Assembly (NCBI GenBank): GCA_014799985.1
Contig: JAAVGZ010000023.1
Span: 1-9,277, forward strand
DNA from: Helicobacter sp.
GTDB taxonomy: Bacteria; Campylobacterota; Campylobacteria; Campylobacterales; Helicobacteraceae
Direction of reading: 5' to 3'
Length of the DNA: 9,277 nt
In this document: in pieces, positions 1-6,335 of the stretch
Layout: every line of letters begins with the position of its first letter
Numbering within the stretch: the stretch's first letter is position 1
The notes under the pieces: model-generated
The model's input: the letters and a program-made list of their open reading frames with translations, nothing else
Databases searched by the model: none
Told to the model about the DNA's origin: nothing
Made by a program: the position numbers and the translations under genes

Positions 1-50
1 AAAGCGGCGCTGTGCTGTGGCTTCGCCATAGCTTTGCGCGCGCTTTTTCT
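1..50. repeat. Left copy of 50-bp hairpin repeat unit (inverted relative to 9066-9115)
   Basis: These 50 bases are the reverse complement of 9066-9115 with one mismatch (G at 17; an A would match). The core is itself a hairpin: arms 14-21 and 25-32 around the loop TTC, with one G-T pair. The match fades after position 50, apart from a short shared GATTC at 54-58. The unit lies in a gene-free stretch beyond the feoB 3' end. The window begins at the first base of the match, so the true left border may lie outside. Confidence 0.85.
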
Positions 51-119
51 GGGGATTCTGTCATGTTGAGCGAAGCGAAACATCTCTATGCTTGGAATCT
101 CGAAAGATTCTACCTATCC
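51..119. repeat. Repeat-like spacer with two small hairpins
   Basis: This links the 50-bp unit to the palindromic element that follows. It has a hairpin with arms ATGTT (63-67) and AACAT (79-83), and a perfect 6-bp stem GAATCT/AGATTC (95-100 and 105-110) with a CGAA loop. The GAGCGAAGCGAAACATC wording resembles dispersed intergenic repeats seen in several bacterial genomes; that is recollection, not a search. No coding potential is recognised. Confidence 0.45.
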
Positions 120-210
120 GTCATTGCGAGGCGATAGCCGAAGCAAGCAACCGTATCAAGCGTTCAAAGACGTTTGGTTGCCACACGTCCTAACGGACGC
201 TCGCAATGAC
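120..210. repeat. Palindromic intergenic element with nested stems
   Basis: The outer arms GTCATTGCGAG (120-130) and CTCGCAATGAC (200-210) are perfect 11-bp inverted repeats. Inside are a small stem GGC/GCC (130-132 and 137-139), an inner stem GCAACC/GGTTGC (147-152 and 176-181), and a 5-bp hairpin CGTCC-TAAC-GGACG (186-199). The architecture matches the element at 8922-9025 but its inner stems are weaker. It lies downstream of feoB. An open frame through it (88-294, plus) is made of repeat sequence and is not called as a gene. Confidence 0.75.
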
Positions 211-220
211 CCAGAAAACG

Positions 221-319
221 TCATTGCAAACAAACAACGTACGAGCGCGCAACCAACCGTATGCAAAGCTAGAATCATAGTGGTATGCCATTAGATTGCA
301 ACACCGACATTCGCAATGA
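221..319. repeat. Probable degenerate second copy of the palindromic element
   Basis: The arms TCATTGC (221-227) and GCAATGA (313-319) are 7-bp inverted repeats enclosing about the same length as the intact elements. AGCTAGAATCAT near 268-279 also occurs inside the right-hand element near 8964-8975. Clear inner stems are missing, so this looks like a decayed copy, or two unrelated fragments. It ends 17 bases before the feoB stop codon. Confidence 0.4.
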
Positions 320-336
320 AGCAAATCAATTTTGCC

Positions 337-2469
337 CTAGCCATTTAAGATAATCCCAGCGATAAGAGAGCCAAAAAGCGCCACGACATAAGCGCAAATA
401 CTCGTTAGAAGAAACAAAAACATGATGTATTTCAAGCCACCCGCTTCTTTACCAAAAACCACCGTTGCGGCAAGGCAGGGATTGTAAATCATGATAAAAA
501 GAATAAAGGCAACAGCGGTTTGTAACGGAATCGCGTTTTTGATAATCTCCATAAGCGTTTCGCTTTCCTCGTCAATGTCGCTGCCGAGCGAATAGAGCAC
601 GCCCATAGTCGAAATCACGACCTCTTTTGCCGCCAATCCGCTCAAGAGCGCCACACTCATGCGCCAATCAAATCCAAGTGGCGCAAAAATAGGCTCAATC
701 AACTTGCCCGTCATTCCGAGATAGCTATTTTCAATCAGCGATTCTTCGAGCGCAAATGTCAGTTCCTCTTTTGCTTCATCATCAGATGTTTGCTCGATTT
801 TGCTTGCATACGCCGCCTTTGTTTCGTCTTGGGCAGGATACGAGCTCGCAAACCAAATCAAGATAGAAGCTGCCAAGATAAAAGTCCCTGCCTTTTTAAG
901 ATACATCTTTGCTTTTGTGTAAATGGCAAACCAAACCAATCGCCAATTGGGCATGCGATATTTTGGCATTTCCATAACAAAGGGTTCGTCTGCACCGCGA
1001 AAGGCGGTTAGGCGCAAAATCTTTGCCATAATCAATCCAAGTAGTGCGCCTAGAATGTAGATTCCAAATAGCCAATTTCCGGCAAGTTGCACAGGAAAAA
1101 ATGCGCCGACAAATAGCACATAAACGGGCAAGCGCGCCCCGCAGCTCATGAAGTTGATGATAAAAAGTGTGAGCAGCCTATCCTTGCGACTCTTTAATGT
1201 CCTTGTCGCCATAAATGCGGGCACAGAGCAGCCAAAACCCGTTACGAGCGGAATAAAGCTTTTGCCATGCAAGCCAAATTTGTGAAAGAATCCGTCTAAT
1301 AAAAACGCGACACGAGACATATAGCCCGTTGTTTCTAATAACGCGATTCCAAAGAACAAAATCACGATATTGGGCAAAAACAAAACCACCGCGCCAACGC
1401 CGCCGAGGATTCCGTCAGCGAGCAAAGACGAGAGAGCCTCATTTTGCACATTGTCTTTGACCAAATCGCCGAGCCAACCAAAGAAATCTTCAATCAAGTC
1501 CATAGGCAATGCGCCGAGCGTAAAGGTGAGCTGAAACAATGCCCACATGAAAAACAAAAATATTGGAATCCCCGCGTATTTGTTGATGAGAATCTTGTCG
1601 ATTGTGTGCGTATAATTATGCGCTTTTTTGGTTTCGTAACCGATTGTCTCGGTAATTAGCCCCTGCACAAATGCGTTTAAGTCATCGAGAAAAATTTCTT
1701 TGTTAGAAGGCGTGTCATAAATCGTATAGAGAGTATTCAAAGATTCTTGCAATTTTTGCGATAGTTCTAGCCAAATGGGTTTTTCGTGTAAAAATGCAAA
1801 TGTCTTTTCTTCTTGTTTGAGCAGCAAGATTGCAATTTGGCGCGCACTTAGTTGGAGAGATTCGATACTCGGGTCTTTTTTGCTTGCGATAAATTCCTCT
1901 AAATGCAAAATCTCCGTTTCAATCGCGTTGCTATAAATGCGTTTGTTGGTACTTTGCCCCATTGTGTGCATTTCCACAATGCTATCAAGCAAAAGTTCCA
2001 GATTCTCTTTTGTATGTGCAGAGACTTGCACGCTTGGAATCCCGAGCAATTCACTTAGGGCTTTTGCGTTAATCTTTATCCCCTCTTTGCGCGCCTCATC
2101 GCTCATGTTGAGCGCCAAAATCATCTTTTTTTGCATTTCGAGCAGTTGCGCGCTCAAAAGTAGGTTGCGCTCCAGATTCGTAGAATCTGCGACATTAACG
2201 ATTAAGTCATAATCCTTAGATTCCACAAAGTTTTTGGCGATTTTTTCTTCTTCGGAATATCCATAGAGCGAGTATGTCCCGGGCAAATCGATGATTTGGA
2301 GCGTGTAGCCCTTGTGTGTCGTGCTCGCTTCGGCTTTTTCGACCGTAACTCCGGTAAAGTTTCCAACTTTCATGTTGGAATGGCACAGCGCATTAATCAA
2401 CAAACTTTTGCCGACATTGGGTTGCCCCACGAGGGCGATTTTGATGACCTTTTCTTGCCTCTCGTTCAT
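337..2469 (-). CDS. feoB: Ferrous iron transport GTPase/permease FeoB
   Basis: FeoB carries Fe2+ across the inner membrane, with a cytoplasmic G-protein domain fused to a membrane domain. The G motifs are clear: G1 GQPNVGKS (residues 15-22), G2 GNFTGVTVEK (36-45), G3 DLPG (61-64), G4 NMSD (121-124) and a G5-like SAH (150-152). The helical regulatory part runs to about 285, and membrane segments begin near 300. The membrane domain has the FeoB signatures GFGCSVPA (411-418), SCGARLPVY (442-450) and NPCLAAT (663-669), including the conserved cysteines. At 710 aa it is of normal family length, longer than the roughly 640 aa I recall for H. pylori. The ATG lies 6 nt after the feoA stop, with a weak AAAGA just upstream, so translation is probably coupled to feoA. 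Intact, no frameshift. Confidence 0.97.
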   Translation of the reverse strand: MNERQEKVIKIALVGQPNVGKSLLINALCHSNMKVGNFTGVTVEKAEASTTHKGYTLQIIDLPGTYSLYGYSEEEKIAKNFVESKDYDLIVNVADSTNLERNLLLSAQLLEMQKKMILALNMSDEARKEGIKINAKALSELLGIPSVQVSAHTKENLELLLDSIVEMHTMGQSTNKRIYSNAIETEILHLEEFIASKKDPSIESLQLSARQIAILLLKQEEKTFAFLHEKPIWLELSQKLQESLNTLYTIYDTPSNKEIFLDDLNAFVQGLITETIGYETKKAHNYTHTIDKILINKYAGIPIFLFFMWALFQLTFTLGALPMDLIEDFFGWLGDLVKDNVQNEALSSLLADGILGGVGAVVLFLPNIVILFFGIALLETTGYMSRVAFLLDGFFHKFGLHGKSFIPLVTGFGCSVPAFMATRTLKSRKDRLLTLFIINFMSCGARLPVYVLFVGAFFPVQLAGNWLFGIYILGALLGLIMAKILRLTAFRGADEPFVMEMPKYRMPNWRLVWFAIYTKAKMYLKKAGTFILAASILIWFASSYPAQDETKAAYASKIEQTSDDEAKEELTFALEESLIENSYLGMTGKLIEPIFAPLGFDWRMSVALLSGLAAKEVVISTMGVLYSLGSDIDEESETLMEIIKNAIPLQTAVAFILFIMIYNPCLAATVVFGKEAGGLKYIMFLFLLTSICAYVVALFGSLIAGIILNG

Positions 2470-2475
2470 CGGTCT

Positions 2476-2703
2476 TTACACTCTTTCAACCTCAATCGCG
2501 TTTGCCTCATCGGCACGCAAAACGATGCAGCTTCTGTCGAGTTCAACGAGGATTGTTGACCCGCCAAGAGATGTTTCGAGCTTCTTAATCTGCTTTGCTT
2601 TCGAGATTCCAAAGCTGAAGAATCTGTCGCGCAATTGTTCATCGACTCCCAAATGCGTAATCACGGCTCGTTCGCCGTCTTTGAGCCCATTAATCGTCAT
2701 CAT
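2476..2703 (-). CDS. feoA: Ferrous iron transport accessory protein FeoA
   Basis: FeoA is a small cytoplasmic SH3-fold protein that supports FeoB. The 75 residues fit the family: GLKDGERAVI at the start, RDRFFSFGISKAKQI in the middle and IVLRADEANAIEVE at the end. An upstream in-frame ATG at 2743-2745 would give 89 aa. I prefer the ATG at 2701-2703 (or the adjacent one at 2698-2700) because a purine-rich ribosome site AAAAAGGGGG sits at 2706-2715. In addition, the best -10 box (TATAAT, 2734-2739) lies inside codons 3-4 of the long version, so that version's start codon would be upstream of the transcript. feoB follows 6 nt downstream. Confidence 0.92.
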   Translation of the reverse strand: MMTINGLKDGERAVITHLGVDEQLRDRFFSFGISKAKQIKKLETSLGGSTILVELDRSCIVLRADEANAIEVERV

Positions 2704-2705
2704 CG

Positions 2706-2715
2706 CCCCCTTTTT
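2706..2715 (-). promoter_or_regulatory. Ribosome binding site that decides the feoA start
   Basis: The coding strand reads GAAAAAGGGGGCG followed directly by two ATG codons. No comparable site precedes the upstream ATG at 2743-2745. This supports the 75-aa (or 74-aa) FeoA. Confidence 0.7.
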
Positions 2716-2733
2716 CAAAAATGAATTGTGAGA

Positions 2734-2739
2734 ATTATA
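2734..2739 (-). promoter_or_regulatory. Predicted feoAB promoter, -10 box
   Basis: A perfect TATAAT in the context GGGTTATAATTCT lies about 30 nt upstream of the preferred feoA start, giving a leader of roughly 24 nt. Helicobacter housekeeping promoters depend mainly on the -10 box, so the lack of a clear -35 box is expected. It sits in the gap after trpA and would make feoAB a separate transcription unit. Confidence 0.65.
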
Positions 2740-2749
2740 ACCCATAAAC

Positions 2750-2765
2750 GATTAGAATAATATTA
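2750..2765 (-). promoter_or_regulatory. Candidate Fur-type operator upstream of feoA
   Basis: The AT-rich stretch TAATATTATTCTAATC lies just upstream of the feoA -10 box, where a repressor would block polymerase. It partly resembles the TAATAAT-N-ATTATTA type of Fur box described for Helicobacter and Campylobacter, and feo genes are commonly iron-regulated. The match is imperfect; the symmetric part is only TAATATTA. This is an inference from position and composition. Confidence 0.3.
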
Positions 2766-2826
2766 AAATCGATTCTCTTTTATGCAAAAGGGCACGCGAT
2801 TCCGAGCGAACGGGCGGCGCGCGAGG

Positions 2827-3570
2827 CTAGGAGTTAATCGCTTCTTTTATCGTTTTGCACAACGCGCAGATGTTACGAATCTTCTCACTATCGCCGATGT
2901 CTTGCAACAGAATCTGCACAATCGCGCTGCCGACAATCACGCCATCGACCCCGTCTGCCTTTTGGCGCGCGTTGTGCGCATTCACACCAAAGCCGACAAA
3001 GATGGGCGCGGCGCAATGGGCGCGAATGCTCGCGATAAGCGGTTGCAAGTCCTCGTTTTTCGCCGCTCCTGTGATGCCCGCATAGGCGACTAGGTAGACA
3101 AAAGCGCTAGAATCGACCGATTCTGTGAGCATCTGCACGCGCGCAGGCGGCGTTGTGGGCGCGACAAGCGGCACAAGCGACATCTGATGTCGCGCTGCGG
3201 CTTGCTTGTAGGGCGCGCTCTCTTCAAGGGGCACATCGGGAATGATGAGCCCGCTAATCCCGCTTTGGGCAAACGCGGCAAACACGGAATCCAAATCATT
3301 ATGATAGAGCGGATTCGCATAGCTCATCACAAAAAGGCGCATGCGCGCGTGCACGTTGCGCGCAATCGCGGCGACATCGCCCAGCGCGAAGCCCTTGCGC
3401 AAAACTTGCGCATTCGCCTTCGCAATCACCTCGCCGTCAGCGACAGGGTCGGAAAAGGGGATTCCGAGTTCAACGCAATCCACGCCGTTATCGCTCATCG
3501 CGAGCACCAAATCCTCCGTAAAAGACGCGCAGGGCAGTGCGGCGGTGAGGTAGCAGACAAGTTGTTTCAT
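2827..3570 (-). CDS. trpA: Tryptophan synthase alpha chain
   Basis: TrpA cleaves indole-3-glycerol phosphate to indole and glyceraldehyde 3-phosphate; indole then passes to TrpB. The signature VELGIPFSDPVADG carries the catalytic acids Glu34 and Asp45 (Glu49 and Asp60 in Salmonella). PDVPLEES (111-118), the GITG loop (165-168), VGFGV (192-196) and VGSA (213-216, phosphate binding) are all present. At 247 aa it is shorter than the usual ~268 because the N-terminal helix before the first barrel strand is missing; the Campylobacter-type protein I recall is similarly short. The loop reads AYAGITG where enterobacteria have SRSGVTG, so the loop arginine is a tyrosine. The start overlaps the aroK stop (ATGA), with AAAGGA upstream. 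No trpB is adjacent. Confidence 0.94.
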   Translation of the reverse strand: MKQLVCYLTAALPCASFTEDLVLAMSDNGVDCVELGIPFSDPVADGEVIAKANAQVLRKGFALGDVAAIARNVHARMRLFVMSYANPLYHNDLDSVFAAFAQSGISGLIIPDVPLEESAPYKQAAARHQMSLVPLVAPTTPPARVQMLTESVDSSAFVYLVAYAGITGAAKNEDLQPLIASIRAHCAAPIFVGFGVNAHNARQKADGVDGVIVGSAIVQILLQDIGDSEKIRNICALCKTIKEAINS

Positions 3571-4109
3571 TGTGAGATTCCTTTGGATTCCAAACGCGCG
3601 ACAATGGCAGACGCGATGTCGTGTATGCCGCCGCTATCGCCCATTTTGTCCGTGTCGATGATGTGGTGTGCGCGTGCCGCGTAAATCTGTGCGCGCTGCT
3701 CATACAGCGCACGTGCGTTGCTCGCGTCTGCAAAGAGCGGGCGCTTGGCGCGCTCCTCGCGTGAAAGCCGCGCATGGATTGTGTCGAAATCGGCTTTGAG
3801 ATACACGACAGCCCCGAGATTCTGAATGTTTTCATAAAAAATCGGCAGCCCGCCGCCTGTGGCAATCACAGCGTTGCGCACATTGTGTGCGAGCCACTCG
3901 GCGAGCGCACGTTCCTTTTGTCGGAAGCCCGCCTCGCCCTCTTTGGCGAAAATCTCGGCGATGCGCAACGATTCTGTCTGCTCAATCAGCGTGTCGCAAT
4001 CGAGCAACACGCGCGAAAGAGAGCGCGCGAGTGCCGCGCCCACCGAGCTTTTGCCGCTGCCCATGAAGCCGATGAGCACGATGTTATTGCAGCAAGACCC
4101 AGAATCCAT
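3567..4109 (-). CDS. aroK: Shikimate kinase AroK
   Basis: AroK phosphorylates shikimate with ATP on the way to chorismate. Numbered from the chosen start, visible motifs are the P-loop GFMGSGKS (14-21), DCD (37-39) and Arg63 in GFRQKE for shikimate and Mg, GGG (85-87), lid RPLF (123-126), and Arg139 in EQRAQIY. Length is 180 aa. An upstream ATG at 4143-4145 would give 192 aa but overlaps the AMIN gene by 62 nt and has no ribosome site. The chosen ATG (4107-4109) overlaps by 26 nt but is also only weakly supported (GAAAAAG directly before it), so the start is uncertain. The 3' end overlaps trpA by 4 nt, linking shikimate and tryptophan steps in one message. It follows the AMIN gene as in H. 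pylori. Confidence 0.93.
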   Translation of the reverse strand: MDSGSCCNNIVLIGFMGSGKSSVGAALARSLSRVLLDCDTLIEQTESLRIAEIFAKEGEAGFRQKERALAEWLAHNVRNAVIATGGGLPIFYENIQNLGAVVYLKADFDTIHARLSREERAKRPLFADASNARALYEQRAQIYAARAHHIIDTDKMGDSGGIHDIASAIVARLESKGISQ

Positions 4110-4818
4110 CTTTTTCGGGCGAAATTTGGTATTGGTATTTGCCATCGAGCGTGAGCGTTACGCGGTAGAAGTCCTCATGCGTCTTGATGTCGACAAATTT
4201 AAAATAAGGCAGCGCGGTTTGGAAGCTTTTGTCATAGAAGCTGCCATAGGGGTCTTTGACGAAATCCAGCACAATCTTTGGCGGCGAGCCGAGCGGAATG
4301 TCTTGGCGAATGAGAAATGGCGTTTGCAAAAAGAGTTTTTTGCTCGTGAACTTGAACACAAACTCGGTGTAGGGCTCGAAACGTTCGACACCGGGCGTTG
4401 GGTCGGGGCGGCGAATGACTTCTTTAGCTTTGAAATCCTGAATGTCTTGCACGAGCCGCAAAGGGAAGTGCCAATCGATGTCGCCATCGAGAATCACGCT
4501 CTTTTCTGCCATCGAGCCATCGATGTTCTGATAGCCCACCGTGATTTTGTTGATGCGGCGCGCGGTCGTGGGGAGCGTGATGTTTTGCTCTTTGAAATAG
4601 TTGGGCTTGTAGGTCGGCGAAACCACCACAGATTCTTTGGGCACAAGAACGGGCGAGAAAGGGTCGCGCCCGCTCTCGGTAACGGGCGGGGTGAATCCTG
4701 TCGCGTTCGTGCCGCTAATGGGTGGCGCGCTCGGCGTGCTTGGCACGGCGGGCAATGGGCGCGCGGGCTCTGCTGCTGTGCATAATCCTAGCGCGATAAC
4801 AAGGGCTAATCGTTTCAT
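4084..4818 (-). CDS. Exported AMIN-domain-like envelope protein (HP0156-type)
   Basis: This is probably a periplasmic protein with a peptidoglycan- or envelope-localising AMIN-type beta domain. Residues 1-16 (MKRLALVIALGLCTAA) form a signal peptide; there is no good lipobox. A Pro/Ala/Ser/Thr-rich linker follows to about residue 50, then RDPFSPV, then a beta-rich region from about 84 to the end with IVLDFV. No amidase or other catalytic domain follows, so it is an AMIN-only protein like H. pylori HP0156; the assignment rests on that family and its position. The ribosome site AAGGAG is strong and contains the stop codon of the preceding FtsB-like gene, implying coupled translation. The pairing with a division-type protein suggests a cell-wall or division role, which is inference. 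Confidence 0.8.
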   Translation of the reverse strand: MKRLALVIALGLCTAAEPARPLPAVPSTPSAPPISGTNATGFTPPVTESGRDPFSPVLVPKESVVVSPTYKPNYFKEQNITLPTTARRINKITVGYQNIDGSMAEKSVILDGDIDWHFPLRLVQDIQDFKAKEVIRRPDPTPGVERFEPYTEFVFKFTSKKLFLQTPFLIRQDIPLGSPPKIVLDFVKDPYGSFYDKSFQTALPYFKFVDIKTHEDFYRVTLTLDGKYQYQISPEKDGFWVLLQ

Positions 4819-4827
4819 TCTCGCTCC

Positions 4828-5061
4828 TTATGGCTCTAAGCCTTTGAGTTCAAAATATTCTTTTTGCAAACGAGCATTGTCGTTTTGTAGATTCTCAACC
4901 TTGATGTTGAGCGCATTTTGTTTTTGGCGCAAATCGAGCAGCACTTCGAGCGAGTTCGCCCCGAAGAAGAGCGTGCCGATATACACACCCAAAAGCGCGA
5001 TGCAAACGAGCAACACAATCCAAAACAACCACAACGAGTTGGGCTTAGAATCTCGGCTCAC
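4828..5061 (-). CDS. FtsB/DivIC-like septum formation initiator family protein
   Basis: This small bitopic membrane protein of 77 aa has a short cytoplasmic N-terminus, one membrane segment at about 11-33 and then a periplasmic coiled coil (about 37-70) ending EYFELKGLEP. That layout is typical of FtsB/DivIC proteins, which bridge divisome components. It occupies the place of H. pylori HP0155. The start is GTG (5059-5061), overlapping the enolase stop in a GTGA arrangement. I see no clear ribosome site, so translation is probably by coupling to eno. The stop TAA lies within the ribosome site of the AMIN gene. It could instead be a functionally different coiled-coil membrane protein; sequence alone does not prove a division role. 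Confidence 0.8.
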   Translation of the reverse strand: MSRDSKPNSLWLFWIVLLVCIALLGVYIGTLFFGANSLEVLLDLRQKQNALNIKVENLQNDNARLQKEYFELKGLEP

Positions 5062-6326
5062 ACAAACAATTTCGCGCCCAAATAGCGCCCTCTTTCAAGT
5101 TCGCGTTCAATCTCTAGCAGGCGATTGTATTTGGCAATGCGCTCGCTGCGCGCCGTGCTGCCCGTCTTTATCTCGCCCGTGTTGAGCGCGACAGCCAAAT
5201 CGGCGATGAACACGTCTTCGCTCTCGCCGCTTCGGTGGCTCATCACACAGCGATAGCTATTGCGCCGCGCGAGCGCGACAGCCTCGAGAGTTTGGCTGAT
5301 TGTGCCGATTTGGTTGGGTTTAATCAGGATTGCGTTGGCAATGTTTTGGGCGATTCCTTGTTGCAAGATTTTCGCGTTCGTTACAAACAAATCATCGCCG
5401 ACAAGCTGAATCTTGCTTCCTAGCTTTTGCGTGAGGCGCTTCCAGCCCTCCCAGTCCTCCTCGCCTAGCCCATCTTCGATGGACACAATCGGATAATCCT
5501 CGACAAGCTTTGCATAATAGGCAATCATCTCATCGCTGCTAAGAGTTCTGTTTTCGCTCGAGAGCTTGTAGCCCCCCTCGCTGACTAGTTCGCTGCTTGC
5601 TACATCTAATGCAATAGCTATTTCCGTTCCAGCTTTGTATCCTGCGCCTTCAATCGCGTCAAGAATGATGTCAATCGGCTCTTTGTTGTTCGCCAGATTC
5701 GGCGCGAAACCGCCCTCATCACCGATGCTCGTGATGTGTCCAAGCGCATGCAATTTCTTTTTGAGCGTCTGATAGACTTCGGCGCTCGCGCGCAACGCCT
5801 CGCGGAAATTTTCAAACCCAAGCGGCATAATCATATATTCCTGAAAATCCACCGTGTTGTCGGCATGGCTGCCGCCGTTGATGATGTTGAGCATCGGCAC
5901 GGGCAGCGTGAGCGCATTCACGCCGCCAAGGTAGCGATAGAGCGGAATCTTTTGCGAGCTCGCCGCCGCGCGCGCGACAGCCATAGACACGCCAAGCGCG
6001 GCGTTTGCGCCGAGCCGCTCGAAATTCTCCGTGCCATCGAGACTCAGCAGAATCGAATCAATCATGCCCTGCTCAAACGGGCTTTTGTGCACGAGCGCGT
6101 CTTGGATTGTCGTGCGGACATTCTCGCATGCGTCCAAAACGCCCTTGCCGCCATAGCGATTCCCGCCGTCTCGAAGCTCGAGCGCCTCTCTTTTGCCCGT
6201 GCTCGCCCCGCTTGGCACAATCGCGCTTGCCTTTGTGCCGTCTGTCAGGGCGACTGTTGCCTGCAATGTTGGGTTGCCGCGACTATCGAGCACCTCATGT
6301 GCTGTAATGTAGCTAATTGTTACCAT
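5058..6326 (-). CDS. eno: Enolase (2-phosphoglycerate dehydratase)
   Basis: Enolase interconverts 2-phosphoglycerate and phosphoenolpyruvate. In these asaccharolytic bacteria it mainly serves gluconeogenesis and supplies PEP for aromatic synthesis. The 422-aa protein is full length. Visible motifs are VLDSRGNPT, the flexible loop PSGASTGK (38-45), SHADNTVDFQE (153-163) with Glu163, GDEGG (202-206), Mg ligands Asp241, Glu284 and Asp311, catalytic Lys336 in ILIKPNQIGT, SHRSGESED (363-371), and Lys387 in EIKTG. The ATG has a good ribosome site AAAGGA that includes the recA stop TAA, so eno follows recA by 9 nt. No defects. Confidence 0.98.
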   Translation of the reverse strand: MVTISYITAHEVLDSRGNPTLQATVALTDGTKASAIVPSGASTGKREALELRDGGNRYGGKGVLDACENVRTTIQDALVHKSPFEQGMIDSILLSLDGTENFERLGANAALGVSMAVARAAASSQKIPLYRYLGGVNALTLPVPMLNIINGGSHADNTVDFQEYMIMPLGFENFREALRASAEVYQTLKKKLHALGHITSIGDEGGFAPNLANNKEPIDIILDAIEGAGYKAGTEIAIALDVASSELVSEGGYKLSSENRTLSSDEMIAYYAKLVEDYPIVSIEDGLGEEDWEGWKRLTQKLGSKIQLVGDDLFVTNAKILQQGIAQNIANAILIKPNQIGTISQTLEAVALARRNSYRCVMSHRSGESEDVFIADLAVALNTGEIKTGSTARSERIAKYNRLLEIERELERGRYLGAKLFV

Positions 6327-6335
6327 GATTATCCT

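Noticed and set aside
88..294. 68-codon plus-strand frame near the left end
   Set aside because: Made entirely of palindromic repeat sequence (120-210 and 221-319), with no ribosome site and no protein features.
1..336. Repeats considered as a CRISPR array
   Set aside because: The repeats are inverted and palindromic, not regularly spaced direct repeats with unique spacers, and no cas genes are present.
2766..2826. Possible rho-independent terminator after trpA
   Set aside because: The sequence is GC-rich but no stable stem followed by a T-run could be paired up; read-through into feoAB cannot be excluded.
3859..4785. Open frame of 308 codons on the plus strand, antisense to aroK and the AMIN gene
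   Set aside because: Complement shadow of two real genes with a clear signal peptide and kinase motifs; no recognisable domains of its own.
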